From positions 1-24,482 of the forward strand of contig CAJMOO010000025.1 in assembly GCA_905215045.1 (NCBI GenBank): a DNA stretch of 24,482 bases. Direction: 5' to 3'. Made by a program: the position numbers and the translations under genes. Position 1 is the first letter of the stretch. Each line of letters opens with the position of its first letter. This DNA is from an uncultured bacterium. GTDB lineage: Bacteria > Bacillota_A > Clostridia > Lachnospirales > Lachnospiraceae. The notes under the pieces were generated by a model. It searched no databases and was not told the origin of the DNA. It worked only from the letters and a program-made list of their open reading frames with translations. Shown here one piece after another: positions 8,205 through 16,860 of the stretch.

Positions 8205-9065
8205 ATGAAGAATTTTTTGATTTTAACGAATGAGCAAAAAGATCCGGGGCTGCGTATTTCAAAGCAGATTCAGGATTATATCGAGCAAAATGGCGGAACA
8301 AGCCACAGAATGTGTGAGTTTACGAGACATATTCAGAAAGATATAAAATGTATCACGAAAGATACAGAATGTGTGATCGTTCTTGGTGGAGATGGAACGA
8401 TGCTTCATGCAGCCAGACTGGTTGTGGATCATGATATTCCAATGGTTGGAGTCAATCTTGGAACGCTTGGTTTTTTGACGGAGATCGAGTTATCCAGATT
8501 GTATGAAGGCCTGGATGGGCTGTTAAATGATAAATTTCAGGTTGAAGAGAGGATGATGCTGGATGGAAGGGTGATCCATGCAGACGAGGAAACAGATCAT
8601 CTTCCAGCACTGAATGATGTTGTGATCGCAAGAAGTGGTTTTTCAAGAATCATTTCATTCCGTATTATGGTCAATGGAAAGCTGTTGGACGTTTATGAAG
8701 CAGATGGGATCATCATTTCAACACCAACAGGATCTACTGGATATAATCTGTCTGCAGGAGGTCCTGTTGTGAATCCGAAAGCTAACGTAATTCTTGTGAC
8801 ACCAATCTGTCCACATTCTCTGCAGTCAAACAGTCTGGTGTTATCACAGGAAGATGAGATTGACATTTATATTGAGAATGTAAGAGAATCTCAGTTAGAA
8901 GAAGCCTATGTTACATTTGATGGGCAGGTTGCAAGAAAACTTCAGCCGGGAGATGTTCTTCAGGTAAGAAGATCAGAGAAGATTGCAAGGATCATTAAGG
9001 TGAAAGGAGACAGCTTTTACAGAATCCTTCGAATCAAAGTTGGAGGTCAGAATGAAAAAGAATAG
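8205..9065 (+). CDS. nadK: NAD kinase
   Basis: A 286-residue enzyme that phosphorylates NAD to NADP. It carries VIVLGGDGTMLHAAR with GGDGT at 61-65, GVNLGTLGFLTE (82-93), ALNDVVIAR and the second substrate motif TPTGSTGYNLSAGGP. Start ATG 8205 is preferred to an earlier in-frame ATG at 8166 because AAGGAA (8195-8200) is correctly spaced and the chosen start lies one base after the tlyA stop. The gene end overlaps the argR start by 14 bases. Placement of nadK between tlyA and argR is a common clostridial arrangement. Confidence 0.95.
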   Translation: MKNFLILTNEQKDPGLRISKQIQDYIEQNGGTSHRMCEFTRHIQKDIKCITKDTECVIVLGGDGTMLHAARLVVDHDIPMVGVNLGTLGFLTEIELSRLYEGLDGLLNDKFQVEERMMLDGRVIHADEETDHLPALNDVVIARSGFSRIISFRIMVNGKLLDVYEADGIIISTPTGSTGYNLSAGGPVVNPKANVILVTPICPHSLQSNSLVLSQEDEIDIYIENVRESQLEEAYVTFDGQVARKLQPGDVLQVRRSEKIARIIKVKGDSFYRILRIKVGGQNEKE

Positions 9066-9510
9066 GCAGGAAGCGATCATAGAGTTGATTCAGCAGTATC
9101 CAATTGAAACACAGGAAGAATTGTTGTCAAGATTAAATCAGATTGGCTTTAAGACAACACAGGCAACAATTTCAAGAGATATCAGGGAACTTGCACTGAT
9201 CAAGAAACCAGATGCAGATGGAAAACAGATTTATTGTCTGATCGATCAGGAAGATGAGACTTCAAGAAAATATCAGAGAATTCTTGCAGAAGCGATCGTA
9301 TCCATGGAACTGGCAGAGAATATGCTTGTTGTAAAAACTGTTTCTGGAATGGCAATGGCATCTGCAGCGGCACTGGATTCGTTAAATATCGTTGGTATGG
9401 TTGGTACGATTGCTGGAGATGATACGATCATGTGCGTGATGAAAGATAAGTATATCGGAAGAACAGCGATCGCAGAGATCAATCATATGATCAAAAAGCT
9501 TAAAGAATAG
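9052..9510 (+). CDS. argR: Arginine repressor ArgR/AhrC
   Basis: A 152-residue regulator of arginine synthesis and breakdown. The N-terminal winged helix (1-70) carries TTQATISRDIREL, with SRDIREL at 41-47 as the recognition-helix signature. The C-terminal oligomerisation and arginine-binding domain ends with GTIAGDDT (118-125), the Asp pair that contacts arginine. Start ATG 9052 has GGAGG (9042-9046) 5 bases upstream; an in-frame TTG at 9040 overlaps that site and is unlikely. No arginine genes are nearby, as expected for this conserved locus. Confidence 0.95.
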   Translation: MKKNRQEAIIELIQQYPIETQEELLSRLNQIGFKTTQATISRDIRELALIKKPDADGKQIYCLIDQEDETSRKYQRILAEAIVSMELAENMLVVKTVSGMAMASAAALDSLNIVGMVGTIAGDDTIMCVMKDKYIGRTAIAEINHMIKKLKE

Positions 9511-9525
9511 ACAGAAAGGAAATCT

Positions 9526-11208
9526 ATGCTACAGAATTTACATGTAAAGAATCTTGCGTTGATCGACGAAGTAGAGATTACATTTGATGAACATTTAAAC
9601 ATATTGACAGGAGAGACGGGCGCAGGAAAATCTGTTTTGATAGGTTCTATAGAGAGTGCACTTGGGAAGAAGATCTCCAAAGATATGATTCGCCCGGGTG
9701 CAAAAGAAGCAGTCATCGAACTGCTTTTTTGGATTGATGATAAAAAACTGATCAAAGAGATTGAAGCGTTTGATCTTGAAGTAGAAGATGGACAGATCTT
9801 TATCAAACGTGTGATCAACGAAAAAAGAAGTATCAATAAGATAAATGATAGTACTGTTACGCTAAATACATTAAGAGAAGTATCAAGAAGATTGTTCGAC
9901 CTGCATGGACAGCAGGAACATCAGGTGCTTTTGAAAGAGAAGAATCATTTGAGTATGATGGATCATTTTCTGCCGGAAGAAGCAGGAAAATTGAGGGAAC
10001 AGTGTGAAGAATTGTCAAAGAGATATCATAAAATATCAGAAAAGATCAAAGAGATTTCGATAGATGACCAGCAAAGATTAAGAGAACTGGATTTTTTAAA
10101 ACATGAAATTTCAGAGATTGAGAATGCAAATCTGGTAATTGGGGAAGATGAAGAATTAGAAGCGGTTTATAAAAAGATTCTTCACAGCAAAGAAATTATC
10201 ACATCCTGTCAGATGGCAAGCATGATCACAGGATATGATGAAGAAGCATCCATCGGGAATCAGCTGAGTGAGAGTCTTCGCAGAATGCAGGAGATCAGTC
10301 ATTTAGATTCCAAAATCCAAGGGTTTTATGAGCAGTTATTATCCGTGGAGGATCTGCTGAATGGATTTCATCAGGAATTAACGGATTATATGGAAGATAT
10401 GGAGTTTGATGAACAGACATATCAGGAAGTAGAGGAACGATTAAATGTAATAAATTCCCTAAAAGATAAATATGGTCCATCGATTGAAGAGGTTTTAAAA
10501 TACGGAGAAAAGGCTGCCAGACGATATGATGTTTTATGTGATGTGGAACATGAGATAGATACGCTGAAAGATGAACAGCGCCAGATCAAAGAACAATATA
10601 TGAAAGAGGCACAAAAGCTTTCAAAACAGAGGACGAAAGTCTCAGAAAAACTTGGCCGTGATATTACAAAGGCGTTAGAAGATTTAAACTTTTTAGATGT
10701 ACGATTTGAAATCGAAATGACAAAGAGAGACAAGATTTCAGCGGATGGAATTGACCAGATTCGTTTTATGATCTCAACAAATCCGGGACTTCCAATGCGT
10801 CCGGTTCAGGAAGTTGCATCAGGAGGTGAATTATCAAGAATCATGCTTGCGTTAAAATCGGTTGCAGCACAGGCAGACGGCGTTGATACATTGATCTTTG
10901 ATGAGATTGACACTGGAATCAGCGGAGAAACAGCGAATCGTGTTGCAAAGAAGATGGCAGTGATCTCAAAAGAACATCAGGTGATTGCAATTACACATCT
11001 TCCACAGATCGCAGCCATGGCAGACAGTCATTATTTCATCAGGAAACAGACGGATCAGAAGAATACACAGACAATGATTTATAAATTAAAAAAAGATGAA
11101 TCATTGAAAGAAATTTCCAGAATGATCAGTGGAGATCAAAGAAGTGAGACATCCATGGAACATGCAAAAGAAATGAAAACTTTGGCAGATCAAACAAAAT
11201 TATACTGA
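9526..11208 (+). CDS. recN: DNA repair ATPase RecN
   Basis: A 560-residue SMC-like protein acting early in double-strand break repair. It has Walker A GETGAGKS (29-36), long coiled-coil arms (about 150-370), the family/ABC signature ASGGELSRIMLALK (from 431), Walker B LIFDEID (456-462) followed by TGISG, and the H-loop region AITHLPQIAAMAD. Length is normal. AAAGGA precedes the ATG by about 7 bases, and argR ends 15 bases earlier. A strong hairpin downstream marks the end of the housekeeping operon. Confidence 0.97.
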   Translation: MLQNLHVKNLALIDEVEITFDEHLNILTGETGAGKSVLIGSIESALGKKISKDMIRPGAKEAVIELLFWIDDKKLIKEIEAFDLEVEDGQIFIKRVINEKRSINKINDSTVTLNTLREVSRRLFDLHGQQEHQVLLKEKNHLSMMDHFLPEEAGKLREQCEELSKRYHKISEKIKEISIDDQQRLRELDFLKHEISEIENANLVIGEDEELEAVYKKILHSKEIITSCQMASMITGYDEEASIGNQLSESLRRMQEISHLDSKIQGFYEQLLSVEDLLNGFHQELTDYMEDMEFDEQTYQEVEERLNVINSLKDKYGPSIEEVLKYGEKAARRYDVLCDVEHEIDTLKDEQRQIKEQYMKEAQKLSKQRTKVSEKLGRDITKALEDLNFLDVRFEIEMTKRDKISADGIDQIRFMISTNPGLPMRPVQEVASGGELSRIMLALKSVAAQADGVDTLIFDEIDTGISGETANRVAKKMAVISKEHQVIAITHLPQIAAMADSHYFIRKQTDQKNTQTMIYKLKKDESLKEISRMISGDQRSETSMEHAKEMKTLADQTKLY

Positions 11209-11236
11209 TTATGAAAGCGGTAATTTTCATATAATA
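11206..11236 (+). promoter_or_regulatory. Possible forespore-type (sigma-G/F-like) promoter of spoIVB
   Basis: TGATTA (11206-11211) and CATATAATA (11228-11236) are 16 bases apart and resemble sigma-G elements (roughly GnATR and CATnnTA). The -10 also contains TATAAT, but no sigma-A -35 fits. In B. subtilis spoIVB is transcribed in the forespore by sigma-F and sigma-G, so a promoter of this kind is expected here. The motif is short and could be chance. Confidence 0.35.
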
Positions 11237-11270
11237 AAAAGGATATATCAACAACGATATGTCCTTTTTT
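11237..11270 (+). terminator. Rho-independent terminator after recN
   Basis: AAAAGGATATATC (11237-11249) pairs with GATATGTCCTTTT (11256-11268) over 13 bp with one G-U, around loop AACAAC, and ends in six T's. It separates the recN operon from spoIVB. The AGGAGG ribosome binding site of spoIVB begins directly after the last T. Confidence 0.8.
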
Positions 11271-11282
11271 AGGAGGAAGAAT

Positions 11283-12500
11283 ATGAAAAAATACAGTTAC
11301 CGCAAGATTCTTATAATACTTTTTATGCTGAATTTAGCTGCGATTGCAGCGTTTTACATTAAATATTGCAAATCACAGCTGCCGAATACGATTCATATCA
11401 GGAAAGGTGAAAAAACATCTTTTTGTTATAATATTCCGGCAAGTGCAACGATCAATGATCAGAAGATTAAGTTAAATAAAACATTTGTTTTTCAAAAATG
11501 CAACAGCGGCCAATATGAGATGAAGACCAGTCTGTTTGGAGCTATTCCATTAAAGAAGATCAAGGTTAAGGTGGTAGACGGACAGAAAGTGATTCCAAGT
11601 GGACAGGTAGCAGGAATCTACGTTGAAACCAATGGTCTTTTAGTTATTGATACAGATAGTTTCACAGGAGAAAATGGATCAGATCATGCACCAAGCAAAA
11701 ATAAATTATATCGCGGAGATTATATCAAAAAGGTAGATGAAACCAGTATTACATCAAAGAAACAGTTTATAGAGAAGATCAACCAAAGTGAGGGTAATTT
11801 CGTCACATTGACAGTCAGCCGAAGATCAAAAACAATGAAGATCAAGATTAAGCCTGAGTTTTCAAAGACGGATCATATGTATAAGATCGGGGCATGGATC
11901 AGGGATAATACACAGGGAATCGGTACCATGACGTATGTAAAAAAGGATTCTTTTGGAGGACTTGGACATGGAATTTATGATATGGATACGGGAACACTTT
12001 TAAAGATCAAAGGAGGTTTTTTATTAACTCCTCAGATTTATTCCATTAAGAGAGGAAAATCTGGAACTCCAGGAGAAATTGTTGGAAGCATTGAATATAA
12101 AGAAGAAAACATCATTGGTTCTATAGAGAAGAATACAGAAAAAGGAATTTACGGAACAGTAACGGATACAGGAAATAAAGCATATGAGATTGGATACAGA
12201 CAGGATATTAAAAAGGGAAAAGCCTATATTCTTTCAAATCTCACTGGCTCTATGAGACAATATGAGATAAAGATCAACAAGATCGTTTCATCGGATACGG
12301 ATGTTTTAAAGAGTATGGAGATTGAAGTTACAGATAAACGTCTGTTACATCTTACGAATGGTATCATACAGGGAATGAGTGGAAGTCCGATCATACAAGA
12401 TGGGAAACTGATTGGTGCGGTAACTCATGTATTTGTGAATGATCCAGCCAAAGGATATGCGATTCTCATGGAAACCATGCTTTATGAAATGGAAAAATAG
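11283..12500 (+). CDS. spoIVB: SpoIVB peptidase (sporulation signalling serine protease)
   Basis: A 405-residue S55-family protease. In sporulation it is made in the forespore, crosses into the intermembrane space and triggers SpoIVFA cleavage, so that pro-sigma-K is activated in the mother cell. One N-terminal membrane anchor is seen (about 8-26), then a PDZ domain (about 105-195, with YRGDYIKKVDETSI), then the protease domain. The likely triad is His229 (GGLGHGIY), Asp351 (EVTDKRLL) and Ser366 in GMSGSPII, followed by GAVTHVFVNDPAKGY. Start ATG 11283 follows AGGAGG (11271-11276) by 6 bases; an earlier in-frame ATG at 11259 lies inside the terminator hairpin. It is slightly shorter than the B. 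subtilis protein. The usual next gene, spo0A, is displaced by sbcDC. Confidence 0.95.
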   Translation: MKKYSYRKILIILFMLNLAAIAAFYIKYCKSQLPNTIHIRKGEKTSFCYNIPASATINDQKIKLNKTFVFQKCNSGQYEMKTSLFGAIPLKKIKVKVVDGQKVIPSGQVAGIYVETNGLLVIDTDSFTGENGSDHAPSKNKLYRGDYIKKVDETSITSKKQFIEKINQSEGNFVTLTVSRRSKTMKIKIKPEFSKTDHMYKIGAWIRDNTQGIGTMTYVKKDSFGGLGHGIYDMDTGTLLKIKGGFLLTPQIYSIKRGKSGTPGEIVGSIEYKEENIIGSIEKNTEKGIYGTVTDTGNKAYEIGYRQDIKKGKAYILSNLTGSMRQYEIKINKIVSSDTDVLKSMEIEVTDKRLLHLTNGIIQGMSGSPIIQDGKLIGAVTHVFVNDPAKGYAILMETMLYEMEK

Positions 12501-12561
12501 AAGATGCTTTTTGAGTATAAGTTTGTTACAATAGAGAAATAAAAAAGGGAGGATGAGGGAT

Positions 12562-13701
12562 ATGAAGATTTTACATTTGGCGGATCTGCATCTTGGAAAA
12601 AGAGTGAATGAGATATCTATGATCGAAGATCAGAAATATATTTTAGACCAGATCATCACTTTGATTAAGGAAGAGAATGTCGGAATTGTTTTATTATGCG
12701 GTGATATTTACGATAAATCAATTCCAACGATTGAGGCAATTCATCTGCTGGATGATTTCTTAGATGAGCTGAGCAAAATGGGAACGAAAGTGCTTATGAT
12801 CAGTGGAAATCATGATTCAATTGACCGTTTATCCTTTGGAAAAAGTTTGTTTACACGTTCCAATCTATATATTGCGTCGCAGTTTGAAGATGAGATTGAA
12901 AAGGTTACAGTAAAGGAAAATGAAATGACTGTAAATTTCTATATGCTGCCATTTGTAAAACCTGCCTATATCAATCATATATTTCAGCTGCAGACAGAAT
13001 CTTATGAGGAATGTTTTCGATATTTGATCGAACATACAAAGGTTAATGAAGAAGAAATCAATATTTTATTAGCACATCAGTTTGTAACTGCGAATAAGAA
13101 AAATCCAGAATTATCAGATTCTGAGACAAGCAGTCTCGGCGGAATCGACAATATTGATTTTCGCATTTTTGATCCTTTTGATTATGTGGCACTTGGACAT
13201 ATTCATAAACCGCAGGCAATGGGACGTGATATGGTAAGATATGCAGGGTCGATCCTTAAATATTCATTTTCAGAGATTCATATGGATAAGAAAGCAGCAA
13301 TTCTTACGATTGACGATAAAAAGAAAATATCCCTGTCATTTCATCCGTTAAAACCATTGAGGGATATGAGAGAAATTGAGTGTTCTCTGGAAGAATTATT
13401 AAAAAAAGAATGTGAGATTGGCTGTCAGGAAGACTACATGCATGTGATTCTAACAGATGAAGAACAGATTCTGGATGCGATCGGGAAAGTAAGAACAGTT
13501 TATCCAAATGTGATGCAGATCAGCTTCAAAAACCGTAGACATATGAAACAGATGGAATCTGTCCAGATGAAAGAAGATCAGATTTCAGATCAAAGTCCGA
13601 TGGAGTTATTTGAACAGTTTTATAAGATGCAAAATCACATTGATCTGGATGATAAGAGATTACAACTGGCACTGTCAGTTTTTGAGGAGGTGATTCGATG
13701 A
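12562..13701 (+). CDS. sbcD: Exonuclease SbcCD, nuclease subunit D
   Basis: A 379-residue Mre11-type metallophosphoesterase. Metal-binding motifs in order: ADLHLGK (Asp8, His10), CGDIYDK (47-51), SGNHDS (82-86), LLAHQF and ALGHIHKPQ (His213, His215). With SbcC it cuts hairpins and protein-blocked DNA ends. Start ATG 12562 is preferred because the protein then begins with the canonical MKILHLADLH; an in-frame ATG at 12553 abuts GGGAGG with no spacing. It overlaps sbcC by 4 bases (ATGA). A weak TACAAT -10 lies at 12527-12532 without a convincing -35, so transcription may come from spoIVB or from an undetected promoter. Confidence 0.95.
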   Translation: MKILHLADLHLGKRVNEISMIEDQKYILDQIITLIKEENVGIVLLCGDIYDKSIPTIEAIHLLDDFLDELSKMGTKVLMISGNHDSIDRLSFGKSLFTRSNLYIASQFEDEIEKVTVKENEMTVNFYMLPFVKPAYINHIFQLQTESYEECFRYLIEHTKVNEEEINILLAHQFVTANKKNPELSDSETSSLGGIDNIDFRIFDPFDYVALGHIHKPQAMGRDMVRYAGSILKYSFSEIHMDKKAAILTIDDKKKISLSFHPLKPLRDMREIECSLEELLKKECEIGCQEDYMHVILTDEEQILDAIGKVRTVYPNVMQISFKNRRHMKQMESVQMKEDQISDQSPMELFEQFYKMQNHIDLDDKRLQLALSVFEEVIR

Positions 13702-16481
13702 GACCTTGTACATTGGTATTATCAGCATTTGGGCCGTTTGCCGGGAAAACGGTGATTGATTTTACAAAATTTCGAGATGGCATTTTTTTGATCTCTGGGG
13801 AGACAGGTGCGGGGAAAACAACCATTTTTGATGGGATATGTTTTGCTTTGTACGGGGAGCCAAGTGGTTCGTACAGAAAACAGGATATGCTTCGGAGTGA
13901 TTTCGCAAAAGATGATGTGGAAACGAAAGTCATATTTTCATTTTCTCACAGAGATAAGGAATATAAGATTGAGAGAATTCCTTCATATATGAGAAAAAGC
14001 AAGCGTGGAGATGGTATGACACGACAGTTGCCAGAAGCTGTACTGTATCAGGGAGAAGAGATTCTTGAGACGGGAAATTATCAGGTAACGGCTAAAGTAG
14101 AAGAAATTCTTGGTATGGACCGGATGCAGTATCAGCAGATTTCCATGATCGCACAGGGTGAATTTTTAAAACTGCTTTATGCGAAAGGAAAAGAAAGAAG
14201 TGAGATATTCCGCAAGATTTTTGGTACTGGATATTTATATGAATTTCAGGAAAAGATCAAACGCCGGCATCTTTCCTGCAAATATGAATATACCAATATT
14301 CAGGACACCTTGCTGGAACAAGAAGAAAGTATTCATATATCAAAAGATGAGCCGGAATACGAGCCATATAAAGAATATTTAAAACAGCAGCATCAGATTC
14401 TTGAATTTCTGGATGTTGTAAAGAAGTATCAAGACCGCAAACAAAAAGAATATAAAGATTTAAAAGAACAAAAAGATAAAGACGAACAAACGTGGAAAGA
14501 GCAGCAGATTGTTTATTCACGGATGAAAGATAAAACAGAGGAAGTAAAAAAACTCAAATCGCTGATCAGGGAACTGACAGAGAAAGAAAAAGAAGTCAAA
14601 AAACAGCAGCGCATGATCAAGAAAGATTATGATCAGATGCAAAAAGATGCTCCCAAATTACATAAAAAAGAGCTTCGGGTAGCAGAGATTGAAAAACAGA
14701 CAAAACAGTACAAAGAGTTGGAAAATCTGTTAAAGAAACAGGAATCTTATCAAAATGCAAAACAAAGATATCTTGATCAGAGAGAAGAATTAAAGCGAAA
14801 GAAAGATAAGGAATATCAAAGAGAAGAGGGGATTCTTGAGTTTTTAAATCAGGCAGAAGAAATAGAAAAACAATATGATGAGTTGCAAAAGGAAGAATTA
14901 CACCTTTCTGTTGAGGTAAAGCAGAAAAAAGAGCTTTGTGAAGATAAGAAAAAATATCTTAATGAACTTGAACTTTATGAAAAAGAAATGAAGATCTATG
15001 ACCAGATCAGATCGGAACGCAGAAAATTAAAGGACCGTTTATCTGACTGGCAGGATCAGTATGACTGTAATCAGGCAGGACTTTTAGCACGAACATTGAC
15101 AGAAGGAAAACCATGCCCTGTTTGTGGATCAATCACGCATCCAAATGTTGCAAAGTTTAAAGAAAGTGATATTACACAGGAGATGTTGAAAGACTTGCGG
15201 GCGGAAGCAGAAGAGATTGACCAGAAGTACAATACTATTTTTTCAGAAGTAAAACAAAAAAAAGGAATCGTGGATACTCAAAGGGAAAATCTGTGTCAAA
15301 AAAGTGGAAAAGAACCAGAAAGTTTTGAAGAAATCGATCAATTATACGAAAAAACGCTGAAGGAATATAAAAAGATAAAAAAAGCATTTGAACGCATCGA
15401 AAAACAAAAAGCAAAAATTACGGATCAAAGGGAGAAACTTGAGAAATCAAAACAAAAACAGAAATCATATGATGAAAAATCAAATGATCTGTTAGAAAAG
15501 ATTCACGAAAAAGAAGTCTTATACAAAGAGATGGAAGCAGGGATCTCAGAGATTCATAAAAACTTGTTATATGGATCATATAAGGAGGCAGAAGAAGCCA
15601 AAAGACAGCTTGTCGATGAGATTTCACAAATACATCAACAAGAAGATGAAATCAAAAATAAACGGGAAGAGATTCAAAGGCAGGAAGTTCAGATTACAGC
15701 AGCAAGGGAAGAAAAAGAAAAGAATCTTAAAGATCTTGTGATTCAGTTAGATCAGATGAGAGCATCAAAGGAAGAATTAACGGATCTTAAAAAGTTTGAA
15801 TCCCAGTTAAACAGAGAACAAAGACAAATTCGAAAACAAACAGACATCCTTGAAGAGTTGAATAAACAGATTCTGCTCAATGAACAGACGTTAGGGCTTA
15901 TGGAAAAGAAACTGGAAGAATACAAAGAAGCAGAGATGAACTATACATTGTTAAAGGATCTTTCAGATACTGCCAACGGAGAACAAAAGGGTAAAACCAA
16001 GATTTCTTTTGAAAGGTTTGTACAGTCTGTTTATTTTGATCTTGTTCTTTCAGCTGCAAATCAGCGCTTGTCAGTTATGAGTGAACAAAGATATTATCTG
16101 CTTCGAAAAGAAGAAAATGATAACAAAAAGGGATCTTCCGGACTAGAGCTTGAGATTCTTGATGAATGGACTGGAAAGAGAAGGAATATTCGTTCTCTTT
16201 CAGGTGGAGAGTCATTTAAGGCGGCATTATCGTTAGCACTCGGGCTAAGTGATGTGATCCAGAACAAGAAAGGCGGGATTTTGGTAGATACGATTTTTAT
16301 CGATGAAGGATTTGGAACGCTTGATGGAGATTCGTTAAATAAAGCGATGCAGATCATACATTCATTGTCACTTGAAGGAAACAAGTTAGTTGGTATCATA
16401 TCGCATGTCGAAGAATTAAAAGATCAGATCGATCAGAAGATAGAAGTCTATAAAGATCACGCAGGAAGTAAGGTAAAATAA
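13698..16481 (+). CDS. sbcC: Exonuclease SbcCD, ATPase subunit C
   Basis: A 927-residue Rad50-type ATPase. Walker A GETGAGKT is at 34-41. Two very long Lys/Glu/Gln-rich coiled-coil arms flank a central zinc hook CPVC (Cys473, Cys476), almost exactly mid-protein. The C-terminal half of the ATPase head carries the signature LSGGES (834-839), Walker B around FIDEGFGTLD (867-876) and the H-loop GIISHVEEL. It pairs with SbcD, whose gene overlaps it by 4 bases. Length is typical. AGGAGG-like GAGGAGG lies before the ATG. No terminator is evident in the bases after the stop codon. Confidence 0.95.
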   Translation: MRPCTLVLSAFGPFAGKTVIDFTKFRDGIFLISGETGAGKTTIFDGICFALYGEPSGSYRKQDMLRSDFAKDDVETKVIFSFSHRDKEYKIERIPSYMRKSKRGDGMTRQLPEAVLYQGEEILETGNYQVTAKVEEILGMDRMQYQQISMIAQGEFLKLLYAKGKERSEIFRKIFGTGYLYEFQEKIKRRHLSCKYEYTNIQDTLLEQEESIHISKDEPEYEPYKEYLKQQHQILEFLDVVKKYQDRKQKEYKDLKEQKDKDEQTWKEQQIVYSRMKDKTEEVKKLKSLIRELTEKEKEVKKQQRMIKKDYDQMQKDAPKLHKKELRVAEIEKQTKQYKELENLLKKQESYQNAKQRYLDQREELKRKKDKEYQREEGILEFLNQAEEIEKQYDELQKEELHLSVEVKQKKELCEDKKKYLNELELYEKEMKIYDQIRSERRKLKDRLSDWQDQYDCNQAGLLARTLTEGKPCPVCGSITHPNVAKFKESDITQEMLKDLRAEAEEIDQKYNTIFSEVKQKKGIVDTQRENLCQKSGKEPESFEEIDQLYEKTLKEYKKIKKAFERIEKQKAKITDQREKLEKSKQKQKSYDEKSNDLLEKIHEKEVLYKEMEAGISEIHKNLLYGSYKEAEEAKRQLVDEISQIHQQEDEIKNKREEIQRQEVQITAAREEKEKNLKDLVIQLDQMRASKEELTDLKKFESQLNREQRQIRKQTDILEELNKQILLNEQTLGLMEKKLEEYKEAEMNYTLLKDLSDTANGEQKGKTKISFERFVQSVYFDLVLSAANQRLSVMSEQRYYLLRKEENDNKKGSSGLELEILDEWTGKRRNIRSLSGGESFKAALSLALGLSDVIQNKKGGILVDTIFIDEGFGTLDGDSLNKAMQIIHSLSLEGNKLVGIISHVEELKDQIDQKIEVYKDHAGSKVK

Positions 16482-16501
16482 ATGTATCCAAATAAATTCT
16501 T

Positions 16502-16530
16502 ATGACAGAAGACCAAAGACATGATATACT
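16502..16530 (+). promoter_or_regulatory. Distal sigma-A-type promoter of the spo0A cluster
   Basis: ATGACA (16502-16507, 5 of 6) and TATACT (16525-16530, 5 of 6) are separated by 17 bases, a good vegetative promoter. Transcription would start near 16537, over 320 bases before spo0A. The position resembles the upstream vegetative promoter Pv of B. subtilis spo0A. Confidence 0.6.
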
Positions 16531-16738
16531 AGGTGCAAAAGAAAATAATCTGGCAGGCATTGGAAGCCTGTACGGATTTGAAAATTAGAAAGGAGCTGAT
16601 AGAAGCAGGAACAGATCAAATTACCTCAACGGTGTCAAATTTAAAGGACATCATTACCGCATATTACGGACAATAAATGTGAATTTAACAGTCTGCACAG
16701 CGAAATCTGACAAAGATTTTAAGAAATAAAATTAATTT

Positions 16739-16755
16739 TGTCGAATTATGTCGAA
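16739..16755 (+). promoter_or_regulatory. Two tandem perfect 0A boxes (Spo0A sites)
   Basis: TGTCGAA occurs at 16739-16745 and again at 16749-16755, in the same orientation and exactly one helical turn (10 bases) apart. Both match the core Spo0A recognition sequence perfectly. They lie between the distal and proximal promoters of spo0A, like the autoregulatory operators between Pv and Ps in B. subtilis. Spo0A binds as a head-to-tail dimer, which suits this spacing. Confidence 0.8.
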
Positions 16756-16794
16756 TCCTTTGGAAATCAACCAAAACTTGCGAAGAAATAAGGG

Positions 16795-16824
16795 TTGTTT
16801 GTAAACTTAGAGAAAATATATAAT
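16795..16824 (+). promoter_or_regulatory. Proximal promoter candidate of spo0A
   Basis: TTGTTT (16795-16800, 3 of 6) and a perfect TATAAT (16819-16824) are 18 bases apart. Transcription would start near 16831, about 30 bases before spo0A. The -35 is weak, so it may need an activator or read as part of another promoter type. Confidence 0.4.
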
Positions 16825-16860
16825 AAAAATGTAGAGAAAAACAGAATGGGAGGACTGGAT

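Larger units (their letters stand above)
16537..16860 (+). other. Long leader/control region upstream of the first spo0A
   Basis: This stretch of more than 300 bases has no convincing gene. It holds a small stem CAGGC/GCCTG (16554-16558 with 16566-16570), two overlapping short open frames (one ending TAA at 16674-16676 with a peptide ending DIITAYYGQ, another of about 46 codons from about 16590 to 16730), the 0A boxes at 16739-16755 and the proximal promoter. A possible sigma-H-like pair, GGAAAT (16762-16767) and GAAG (16782-16785), follows the boxes but is a weak match. Neither short frame has a well-placed ATG with a ribosome binding site. Confidence 0.5.

Noticed and set aside
11219..11227. 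GGTAATTTT as a sigma-F -10 element for spoIVB
   Set aside because: It fits the loose GGnnAnnnT pattern but has no suitable -35 at the right spacing, and such matches are expected by chance.
16533..16676. Spo0E-type phosphatase gene upstream of spo0A
   Set aside because: The frame lacks the SQELD signature, is about six residues too short between the two helices, and has no ATG or well-placed ribosome binding site. The resemblance is limited to an L-x-x-I-I-x-x-Y-Y ending.
16690..16715. Third, inverted 0A box upstream of spo0A
   Set aside because: The minus-strand match (TTTGTCAGA) differs from the core at two positions and is not in register with the tandem pair.
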